DNA of 5,050 bases from contig DGFG01000115.1 in assembly GCA_002391555.1 (NCBI GenBank), positions 1 to 5,050 of the forward strand. The letters run 5' to 3'. Position 1 is the first letter of the stretch; every line of letters begins with the position of its first letter. Origin of the DNA: Firmicutes bacterium UBA3906. GTDB lineage: Bacteria; Bacillota; Clostridia; Caldicoprobacterales; DTU083. The notes under the pieces are model-generated. The model ran no database searches and was not told the DNA's origin. It was given only the letters and a program-made list of their open reading frames with translations. A program made the translations under genes and the position numbers. Below are positions 1 through 5,050 of this stretch, one piece after another.

Positions 1-851
1 TGTTTTGTATCTGGGACCTCTCATTTTGACAGGTCACAACTATCTGGGTCTCTAGGTGGGTTATTCTGACCGCTGACTCTGTCTTGTTTACATGTTGGCC
101 TCCTGCCCCACTGGACCTGAATACATCAACCCTAATATCCTCTGGCCTGATCTCAATGGTTTTGTCGTCCTCAAGTTCTGGCATAACATCTACTGAAGCA
201 AAGGAGGTATGTCTCCTACCTGAAGAATCAAAGGGAGAAATCCTAACTAGCCTATGGACCCCCTTTTCAGCCTTTAGGTAACCATAGGCATTTTCACCAA
301 TAACCTGTAGGGTCACACTTTTAACTCCCGCCTCTTCTCCAGCTAGAAAGTCTAGGGTCTTTATCTCATAGCCTGACTTTTCACACCATCTTGTATACAT
401 ACGCAGGAGCATAGATGTCCAGTCCATGGACTCTGTCCCACCTGCCCCTGCATGGAGGGAGATAATAGCATTGTTTTTGTCATAGGGACCCTTTAACATG
501 GCCTCTAGCTGCATGGCTTCGGCCTCTTTTTCTAATGCTGCTATTTGCTCTAGGATCTCGCCTGCAATCGACTGGTCCTCTTCCTCTAAGGCAAGGTCTA
601 TAAGTAGGGCAGTGTCCTCTAGGCCTGCCTTAAATTTATTATATTTTTCTAGCTTGGCCTTTATATTATTTAGCTCCTTGCTAACTGCCTGTGACCTATC
701 TATATCATCCCAAAAGCCTGGACTATTCATCTGGTCCTCTAGCTCATCTATTTTTGCCTTGCATTCTGAGATGTCAAAGTGAATCACCTAGCTTGATAAA
801 TGTTTCTTTTACTAACTGTAGCCTTTGCTTTGCTTGCTCTAGCTCTAACAT
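1..851 (-). CDS. prfB: Peptide chain release factor 2 (RF2), 3' end outside window, needs +1 programmed frameshift
   Basis: RF2 recognises UGA and UAA stop codons in the ribosomal A site and triggers release of the finished protein. The gene is read in two frames. The first runs from ATG at 851-849 for 25 codons, ending LGDSL before an in-frame UGA at 776-774. The second starts with GAC at 775-773 and runs off the left edge. The joined product has 283 visible residues; family members have about 365, so roughly the last 80 are missing. The stop-recognition motif SPF falls at residues 205-207 and the catalytic GGQ at 250-252 (bases 95-103, followed by HVNKTESAVR), the same numbering as E. coli RF2. 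The start was chosen because a 25-codon leader is typical of prfB and GAAGGG lies upstream at 863-868, although the 11-base spacing is long. It lies 115 bases after secA with no clear terminator between, so co-transcription is likely. No disabling mutation is visible. Confidence 0.97.
773..790 (-). promoter_or_regulatory. prfB +1 programmed ribosomal frameshift site
   Basis: On the minus strand the leader frame reads CTA GGT GAT TCA CTT TGA C. The slippery codon CTT is at 779-777 and the stop TGA at 776-774, followed by C, the poor termination context known from other prfB genes. Slipping one base forward gives CTT-T-GAC and enters the long RF2 frame. In the known mechanism low RF2 slows termination at this UGA and favours the shift, so RF2 limits its own synthesis. 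An AGGTGAT element upstream can pair with the 16S 3' end, but it sits farther from CTT than the AGGGGG of E. coli. Confidence 0.93.
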
Positions 852-931
852 ACTTGTCACAACCCTTCATCATAAAGTCCTCTATAGTACTACTTTTACT
901 ATCTGAGCCTATACTATAGCCTTTTTCCCGG

Positions 932-964
932 TCCTGATAGGCAGGATCTATAGCCTGATAGGCA
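932..964 (-). repeat. Short direct repeat and small hairpin in the secA-prfB spacer
   Basis: The 11-mer CCTGATAGGCA (plus strand) occurs at 933-943 and again at 954-964, 21 bases apart, just after the secA stop. The first copy also lies in a small inverted repeat, TCCTG at 932-936 with CAGGA at 942-946. The minus-strand transcript continues with GGGAAAAAGG and no T-run, so this is not a convincing terminator. Function unknown; it may be chance or a processing signal between secA and prfB. Confidence 0.4.
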
Positions 965-966
965 AG

Positions 967-3666
967 CTAATTTGCACCACAGCATTTTTTATACTTTTTA
1001 CCAGACCCACAGGGGCAGGGATCATTCCTGCCGATTTTATCTCCTTTTACAACTGTCTTTTGTACCCTTTGCTCTGGCTGGCCACCATGGCTTGCCCTAG
1101 TTGGCACAGCCCTTCTCTCCCGCCTTGGCATCTCCTTGTTGACCCTAATGTGGAAAAGTAGCCTTATGACCTCTTCTCTGATGCTATGGTTCATGTTTTC
1201 AAACATTTCATAGCCCTCGAATTTGTATTCGACTACAGGGTCTCTCTGGCCATAGGCCCTAAGTCCTATACCCTGCCTTAGCTGGTCCATAGCATCTATA
1301 TGGTCCATCCACTTTTCATCTACAACCTTTAAGGTAATAACCCGCTCTGCCTCCCGCATTTGCTCCTGGCCATTTACCTGCTCCTGCCTCTTATAGGCAT
1401 CCTCGGCATAGGCCATAAAGTAGTCCTTTAGCTCCTCTAGGGTCATATCATAGACCTGGTTCTCTGTAAGTGTAAAGCTAGGACCCTCTGGAGAAGCAAA
1501 GAGTCTTTGCATATAATCTAGCATACCCTTTACATTCCATTCATCACTAGGGCTAGTAGTTTCACCTGTATATAGGCTTATTGTGTCGTCTATCAAGGCC
1601 TCTACCATGGCAAAGATACTGTCTCTTAGGTTTTCACCCTGGAGCACACTCCTGCGTTGCGAGTATATGACCTCACGCTGTAGGTTCATAACATCGTCAT
1701 ACTGCAGAACATGCTTTCTGATATTAAAGTTACGGCCCTCTACCCTCTTTTGGGCCTGCTCTATCTGCTTTGATAGGATCCCATATTCTATAGGTTGGTC
1801 CTCCTGGAAACCTAGGTTGGCCACCATAGCCTTTATCCTGTCAGATCCAAACAGCCTCATCAGGTCATCCTCTAGGGATATATAAAATCTAGATGAGCCC
1901 GGATCTCCCTGACGACCTGCCCGGCCCCTTAGCTGATTGTCTATACGTCTGCTCTCATGGCGTTCGGTCCCTATTATATGAAGGCCGCCTAGCTTTATGA
2001 CCTGTTCCCTTTCCTTGGAGGTCTCTACCTCATATTTTTTAACTAGGTCTCTAAAAATCCGCCTTGCCTCTAAAATATCAGGATCATCTGTATGGTCAAA
2101 GCTGGTAGCAGCATTTATCTCTTGCTCTGAAAAGTCTTGCCTGCGCATCTCCCTTTTAGCTAAAAACTCCGGGTTACCCCCGAGTATAATATCAGTACCC
2201 CTACCAGCCATATTAGTAGCTATAGTTACTGCATTTAGCCTACCTGCCTGGGCAACAATTTCAGCTTCCTTGTCATGATACTTTGCATTTAGGACCTCGT
2301 GCTTTATCCCCCTACGCTTTAGCATACTGCTTAAAAGCTCAGAATTTTCAATTGATATCGTTCCTACTAGTGTGGGCTGGCCAATGGCATAGCGTTGGTA
2401 GATTTCCTCAACTATGGCCCTAAACTTCATCTTTTCTGTAAGGTATATAATGTCATTGTGGTCTATACGGATCATGGGTTTGTTTGTAGGTATTACAACA
2501 ACATCTAGACCATAGATAGACTTGAACTCATCCTCCTCGGTCTTGGCTGTACCTGTCATGCCTGATAGCTTTTTATACATCCTAAAATAGTTTTGAAAGG
2601 TAATGGTAGCCAAGGTCTTTGACTCTCTTTGAACACTAACATTTTCCTTGGCTTCTATGGCCTGATGGAGTCCATCGCTGTACCTTCTGCCTAGCATCAA
2701 TCTACCTGTAAACTCATCAACGATTATTACCTGCTCGTCCTGAACCACATAATCAATATCCCTTACCATCAAAAACCTTGCCTTTAGGGCCTGGTTGATA
2801 TGGTGGGCTAGCTCAGAATTGTCCGGGTCTGCTAGGTTTTCTATGCCAAAGTGTGACTCAGCCTTGGAAACGCCTTCCTCGGTTAAGTTTATTGTCCTTG
2901 CCTTTTCATCTAGCTCAAAATCTTGTTCCTTTTTAAGGCGGGCAACAAAACGGTCAACAAGGCCATACATTTCTGTAGACTTGTCCCCTGCTCCAGATAT
3001 GATAAGTGGTGTCCTAGCCTCATCAATCAGGATAGAGTCCACCTCATCTATTATGGCAAAATTAAGGTCCCTTTGAACCATCTCTTCTTTGTAGATGACC
3101 ATATTGTCCCTTAGGTAGTCAAAGCCAAACTCATTGTTAGTACCATAAGTTATATCAGCAGCATAGGCCTGCCTACGCTCCTTTGAATCTAAACCATGGA
3201 CTATAAGCCCTACCCTTAGTCCTAGAAAGGCATGTATTCTCCCCATCCACTCACTATGGTAGCGGGCTAGATAATCGTTTACTGTAATAATATGTACACC
3301 CTTGCCTGTCAGGGCATTTAAGTAGGCAGGTAGGGTCGCAACCAGGGTCTTGCCCTCTCCAGTTTTCATCTCAGCTATACGGCCCTGGTGAAGAACTATT
3401 CCTCCTAGTAGCTGGACTCGGAAATGACGCTGACCAATGACCCTTATGGCTGCCTCTCTAACAACAGCATAGGCCTCAGGCAGTATATCATCAAGAGTTT
3501 GACCCTCTTTTAACCTGTTTTTAAATTCGTCTGTTTTTGCCCTTAGCTCCTTATCGCTTAAGGCCTGCATTTGAGGCTCTAAACCCTCAATAATATCTAC
3601 AGTTTTCATCAAACGCTTTACTTCGCGTTCATTACTATCGCCTAATATCCTTTTAAGTAGACTCAT
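967..3666 (-). CDS. secA: Protein translocase ATPase subunit SecA
   Basis: SecA is the ATP-driven motor that pushes unfolded secretory proteins through the SecYEG channel, cycling between cytosol and inner face of the membrane. The 899-residue product is complete. Nucleotide-binding domain 1 has Walker A MKTGEGKT at 100-107, [16 protein letters not shown] at 174-189 and Walker B IIDEVDS at 205-211. The preprotein-crosslinking region follows. Domain 2 has [11 protein letters not shown] at 483-493 and [20 protein letters not shown] at 566-585. The scaffold/wing region ends with the W786 [11 protein letters not shown] helix and [11 protein letters not shown] charged linker leads to the zinc site C884-P-C886 and C895-C896, which in known SecAs binds phospholipid and SecB. 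About 60 residues (roughly 497-556) between LGGN and LGGLHIIG are absent from the shorter B. subtilis protein. ATG at 3666 is preceded by AGAGGAG at 8 bases. prfB follows. Identity is very sure. Confidence 0.99.
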   Translation of the reverse strand: MSLLKRILGDSNEREVKRLMKTVDIIEGLEPQMQALSDKELRAKTDEFKNRLKEGQTLDDILPEAYAVVREAAIRVIGQRHFRVQLLGGIVLHQGRIAEMKTGEGKTLVATLPAYLNALTGKGVHIITVNDYLARYHSEWMGRIHAFLGLRVGLIVHGLDSKERRQAYAADITYGTNNEFGFDYLRDNMVIYKEEMVQRDLNFAIIDEVDSILIDEARTPLIISGAGDKSTEMYGLVDRFVARLKKEQDFELDEKARTINLTEEGVSKAESHFGIENLADPDNSELAHHINQALKARFLMVRDIDYVVQDEQVIIVDEFTGRLMLGRRYSDGLHQAIEAKENVSVQRESKTLATITFQNYFRMYKKLSGMTGTAKTEEDEFKSIYGLDVVVIPTNKPMIRIDHNDIIYLTEKMKFRAIVEEIYQRYAIGQPTLVGTISIENSELLSSMLKRRGIKHEVLNAKYHDKEAEIVAQAGRLNAVTIATNMAGRGTDIILGGNPEFLAKREMRRQDFSEQEINAATSFDHTDDPDILEARRIFRDLVKKYEVETSKEREQVIKLGGLHIIGTERHESRRIDNQLRGRAGRQGDPGSSRFYISLEDDLMRLFGSDRIKAMVANLGFQEDQPIEYGILSKQIEQAQKRVEGRNFNIRKHVLQYDDVMNLQREVIYSQRRSVLQGENLRDSIFAMVEALIDDTISLYTGETTSPSDEWNVKGMLDYMQRLFASPEGPSFTLTENQVYDMTLEELKDYFMAYAEDAYKRQEQVNGQEQMREAERVITLKVVDEKWMDHIDAMDQLRQGIGLRAYGQRDPVVEYKFEGYEMFENMNHSIREEVIRLLFHIRVNKEMPRRERRAVPTRASHGGQPEQRVQKTVVKGDKIGRNDPCPCGSGKKYKKCCGAN

Positions 3667-3674
3667 ATACCCTA

Positions 3675-3681
3675 CTCCTCT
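3675..3681 (-). promoter_or_regulatory. secA ribosome binding site
   Basis: The minus strand reads AGAGGAG, then 8 bases, then the ATG at 3666-3664. This is a strong Shine-Dalgarno match at good spacing and supports the chosen secA start, which also matches the family N-terminus ([17 protein letters not shown]). Confidence 0.9.
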
Positions 3682-3694
3682 TATCTTATTAATT

Positions 3695-3723
3695 ATTTAA
3701 TTCTAACATTATTCCCTAGTCAA
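3695..3723 (-). promoter_or_regulatory. Candidate sigma-A-type promoter of secA(-prfB)
   Basis: The minus strand has TTGACT at 3723-3718, 5 of 6 to the -35 consensus TTGACA, then a 17-base spacer and TTAAAT at 3700-3695, 4 of 6 to the -10 consensus. An overlapping alternative is TTGTAT with a 17-base spacer to TAGAAT. Either gives a 5' leader of about 20-30 bases before secA, leaving room for the ribosome binding site only. The terminator after hpf makes a separate secA promoter necessary, which strengthens the call. Confidence 0.55.
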
Positions 3724-3816
3724 TACAAGGATTTGCAGGGGACCGGACAATAAAAAACACCCTAGTAGGCTGCAAAACAAAGTTAAGATAAATATGCTTT
3801 ACCAAAAGGCATGGCA

Positions 3817-3843
3817 ATAAAAAAGGAGCCTAGGGCTCCTTTT
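3817..3843 (-). terminator. Intrinsic terminator after hpf
   Basis: AAAAGGAGCC at 3821-3830 and GGCTCCTTTT at 3834-3843 pair perfectly over 10 bp around a 3-base loop. On the minus strand the GC-rich stem runs into a six-base T tract (3824-3819), as in a Rho-independent terminator. The plus strand has only four Ts after the stem, so the hairpin mainly works leftward. It lies about 50 bases after the hpf stop and should end the hpf transcript before secA. Confidence 0.88.
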
Positions 3844-3861
3844 CAAAAACTATGGGTCCTA

Positions 3862-3890
3862 AAGGCCTATGTATAGGCTATTAGGGCCTT
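3862..3890. repeat. Second inverted repeat just after the hpf stop
   Basis: AAGGCC at 3862-3867 and GGCCTT at 3885-3890 form a 6-bp stem, and GCCTAT/ATAGGC at 3865-3870 and 3873-3878 offers a competing inner pairing. On the plus strand the stem is followed by GTTTTT, giving a weak rightward terminator-like shape, although no plus-strand gene ends here. On the minus strand it is a hairpin in the hpf 3' untranslated region. Its function is uncertain. Confidence 0.35.
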
Positions 3891-3894
3891 GTTT

Positions 3895-4431
3895 TTACAT
3901 AAATTCAGGCTCAATCAGACCATAATTTCCGTCTTTTCTCTTGTAGAGTACATTTACCTCGTCTGTCTCTGCATTGGCAAATACATAAAAGCTATGACCG
4001 ACTAGTTCCATTTGTAGCATAGCTTCCTCTGCTAGCATTGGCTTCATGGCAAATCTCTTGGTTTTTACTATCTTAGGCTCCGAGTACCCGTCTAAATCCA
4101 AATCTTTAATAAAGAGCGGTTTTTCCTTAAAGGCACCTTGCTTAATAGATTTTGCTAGCTTGGTCCTGTGTTTATGTATTTGGCGTTCGAGCTTGTCTAG
4201 GACTAGGTCTATTGAAGCATACATATCGTCGGTGGATTCTTCTCCGCGTAGTACATTCCCGTTAAAGGGGATAGTTACCTCAATTATGTGGCGGTTTTTT
4301 TCAACGGAGAGGGTAACTTGGGCTTCTGTCTCTGGTCCAAAATATCTTTCAAGCTTTTTGACCTTTTTCTCCACCTGCTTTCTAAGTGATTCAGTAATTG
4401 AGATGTTCCTCCCGCTCAGGATTATCTTCAT
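3895..4431 (-). CDS. hpf: Long-form ribosome hibernation promoting factor
   Basis: Long Hpf binds the small ribosomal subunit, blocks the mRNA/tRNA path and joins two ribosomes into inactive 100S dimers when growth slows. The 178-residue product shows both known parts. The N-terminal ribosome-binding domain (about 1-95, opening MKIILSGRNISITESLR) has the basic helix KLERQIHKHRTKLAKSIK near 80-97. After a linker (about 98-122) comes the C-terminal dimerisation domain, with RFAMKPM at 126-132, EEAMLQMELVGHSFYVF at 135-151, and VLYKRKDGNYGLIEPE to the end. Length and both domains match the long form of Bacillota rather than the short E. coli Hpf or YfiA. ATG at 4431 has AAAGGAG 9 bases upstream. 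hpf stands alone: a sigma-H-like promoter in front and an intrinsic terminator behind. Identity is very sure. Confidence 0.98.
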   Translation of the reverse strand: MKIILSGRNISITESLRKQVEKKVKKLERYFGPETEAQVTLSVEKNRHIIEVTIPFNGNVLRGEESTDDMYASIDLVLDKLERQIHKHRTKLAKSIKQGAFKEKPLFIKDLDLDGYSEPKIVKTKRFAMKPMLAEEAMLQMELVGHSFYVFANAETDEVNVLYKRKDGNYGLIEPEFM

Positions 4432-4440
4432 CCGGGTCAG

Positions 4441-4447
4441 CTCCTTT
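4441..4447 (-). promoter_or_regulatory. hpf ribosome binding site
   Basis: The minus strand reads AAAGGAG, then 9 bases, then ATG at 4431-4429. This strong Shine-Dalgarno match fixes the hpf start. Confidence 0.9.
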
Positions 4448-4466
4448 CATTGATTAGATACTATAT

Positions 4467-4496
4467 TAATTCGGTAAACCCCTATGCTTTTCCTGC
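4467..4496 (-). promoter_or_regulatory. Candidate sigma-H promoter of hpf
   Basis: The minus strand reads GCAGGAAAA (4496-4488), a 12-base spacer, then ACCGAATTA (4475-4467). This fits every fixed position of the sigma-H consensus RNAGGAWWW-N11/12-RNNGAATWW as known from Bacillus subtilis. The predicted start near 4460 gives a leader of about 30 bases containing the hpf ribosome binding site. Hpf (YvyD) in B. subtilis is known to be under sigma-B and sigma-H control, so the match makes biological sense. It would place hpf in a transition-phase regulon. No good sigma-A promoter was seen nearer the gene. Confidence 0.65.
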
Positions 4497-4520
4497 ATTA
4501 ATGCTTATGGATTGGTATAT

Positions 4521-4571
4521 TTATTCGCCTGTCCATAGAGGTTTAAATCCCTTGTTAATTAAATAAACCAT
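4521..4571 (-). CDS. Possible 16-residue leader peptide upstream of hpf
   Basis: A minus-strand ATG at 4571-4569, preceded by AGAGG at 7-base spacing, opens a frame MVYLINKGFKPLWTGE ending in TAA at 4523-4521. It lies upstream of the sigma-H-like promoter, so it would be translated only from a longer transcript. I recognise no family; ORFs this short with a ribosome binding site arise often by chance. Confidence 0.15.
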   Translation of the reverse strand: MVYLINKGFKPLWTGE

Positions 4572-4740
4572 TGTTAGTCCTCTTAAACACCCCTATTTTA
4601 TAGTATCTCAGGCCTGTAATATTTTATTACTAATATTTTCTTCTTTTAGCAGCTATTAGACCTGGGCTTGTAGGAGCAATTTCTATGCAGAAAAAGTCAT
4701 CGTCATAATTTTGCAATTTTTTGATTACTAGCCTTCAGAT

Positions 4741-4824
4741 TGTGGATATGTGGACATAAAGGCTGTGGATAATGGGGATAAAACTGTGTATAACCTTATA
4801 AATAGGCTTTTATCGTGTGGAAAA
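4741..4824 (+). other. Cluster of DnaA-box-like 9-mers (possible oriC or DnaA-binding locus)
   Basis: Measured against TGTGGATAA (complement of the DnaA box TTATCCACA), there is a perfect copy at 4764-4772. One-mismatch copies lie at 4741-4749 (TGTGGATAT), 4773-4781 (TGGGGATAA), 4785-4793 (TGTGTATAA) and 4816-4824 (TGTGGAAAA), with a weaker one at 4749-4757. All have the same orientation within 84 bases and without a convincing gene. Such clusters mark oriC and dnaA promoter regions in Bacillota. An A/T-rich stretch and a candidate ribosome binding site lie to the right, and all genes to the left point away. Whether this is the origin, a dnaA control region or another DnaA-binding site cannot be decided without the sequence beyond 5050. 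Confidence 0.7.
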
Positions 4825-4915
4825 CGCGATTTTTGTCATGGGAACGTCTATTCCAAAGCTGTTCTATTTACAATAGCTTCGACATTTCGACAATTCCAAT
4901 CGGTTTTTATTGCCC

Positions 4916-4936
4916 CAACTTTTGCATCAAAAGTTG
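4916..4936. repeat. Perfect 9-bp inverted repeat, candidate operator or hairpin
   Basis: CAACTTTTG at 4916-4924 and CAAAAGTTG at 4928-4936 are exact complements around CAT. No T tract follows on either side, so it is not a standard terminator. Lying between the DnaA-box cluster and the window end, it could be a binding site for a dimeric regulator of the gene to the right, or a structural element of an origin. Confidence 0.5.
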
Positions 4937-4978
4937 CAGCTATTATGTAAAATAGGATTTGGGAACTTTTTGTTGACT

Positions 4979-5035
4979 TTAAAACAGAAAAAATATTGCT
5001 TTTCTAAAAGGGTTTTTTAATAAAAAGTTAAATAA
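4979..5035. other. A/T-rich stretch, possible DNA unwinding element
   Basis: These 57 bases contain only about nine G or C, clearly fewer than the rest of the window, with runs of A and T such as GAAAAAATATT and GTTTTTTAATAAAAAG. In bacterial origins an A/T-rich unwinding element usually lies close to the DnaA boxes, here about 150 bases away. It could equally be an ordinary A/T-rich promoter region: TTGACT stands just before it at 4973-4978, but no good -10 follows at standard spacing. Confidence 0.35.
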
Positions 5036-5045
5036 CTGGTCAGCT

Positions 5046-5050
5046 GGAGG
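5046..5050 (+). promoter_or_regulatory. Possible ribosome binding site of a divergent gene beyond the window
   Basis: The window ends in GGAGG on the plus strand after about 600 gene-poor bases. A start codon 6-10 bases further on would make it the ribosome binding site of a rightward gene divergent from hpf. With DnaA boxes upstream, dnaA would be one candidate, but nothing of the gene itself is visible. Confidence 0.35.

Noticed and set aside
774..776. In-frame UGA in prfB as a pseudogene mutation or sequencing error
   Set aside because: CTT-TGA-C after a 25-codon leader is the classical programmed frameshift of prfB; the downstream RF2 frame is intact to the window edge with SPF and GGQ in place.
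84..906. Plus-strand frames of 65-94 codons opposite prfB
   Set aside because: They are antisense to RF2 coding sequence and its leader and show no family resemblance.
1583..3114. Several plus-strand frames of 63-100 codons opposite secA
   Set aside because: All are antisense shadows of an unmistakable secA, with low-complexity Ser/Leu content and no ribosome binding sites.
3794..3812. Imperfect inverted repeat ATGCTTT...AAAGGCAT upstream of secA
   Set aside because: It is short with a bulge, has no T tract, and lies about 70 bases ahead of the better secA promoter candidate; chance is likely.
4046..4453. Plus-strand 135-codon frame opposite hpf
   Set aside because: It lies antisense to a well-conserved gene and its Ser/Leu-rich composition is that of a shadow frame.
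4750..4950. Plus-strand 66-codon frame starting at GTG
   Set aside because: It has no ribosome binding site, its first part is made of the DnaA-box repeats, the sequence resembles no family, and it crosses the inverted repeat.
1..5050. CRISPR array, insertion sequence, tRNA or rRNA
   Set aside because: No regularly spaced repeats, transposase-like frames with terminal repeats, or recognisable tRNA/rRNA sequence were seen on either strand.

Overview
The window reads as a chromosomal segment of a low-to-moderate GC Bacillota bacterium, most likely Clostridia-like. The evidence is the gene order hpf-secA-prfB, the long-form Hpf, a SecA with a zinc-binding C-terminus, and a sigma-H-type promoter in front of hpf. 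I cannot name the genus. The three genes lie on the minus strand, so transcription runs from the right side of the window to the left.

Right to left. Bases 4432-5050 are a 619-base region with no convincing gene. It holds a dense, same-orientation cluster of DnaA-box-like 9-mers (4741-4824, one perfect), a perfect 9-bp inverted repeat (4916-4936), an A/T-rich stretch (about 4979-5035), and a GGAGG at the last five bases that could be the ribosome binding site of a divergent plus-strand gene just outside the window. A close match to the sigma-H promoter consensus precedes hpf, which encodes the 178-residue long ribosome hibernation factor. A strong intrinsic terminator (3817-3843) separates hpf from secA. 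secA (899 codons) has its own TTGACT-type promoter and is followed after 115 bases by prfB, with no clear terminator between them. prfB, encoding peptide chain release factor 2, is cut by the left edge of the window and carries the classical in-frame UGA / +1 programmed frameshift.

Together the genes cover ribosome storage at low growth rate (Hpf), protein export (SecA) and translation termination at UGA/UAA (RF2). secA-prfB is a familiar pairing in this phylum. The part most worth a second look is the right end. DnaA boxes, an A/T-rich stretch, a possible divergent start, and genes pointing away from the site resemble a replication origin or another DnaA-binding locus, in an unusual place beside hpf. 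This depends on sequence beyond base 5050. Finer points are the displaced Shine-Dalgarno-like element in the prfB frameshift site, an overlapping out-of-frame small ORF there, and an unusual abundance of the tetranucleotide CTAG. I see no CRISPR array, insertion sequence, tRNA or rRNA.
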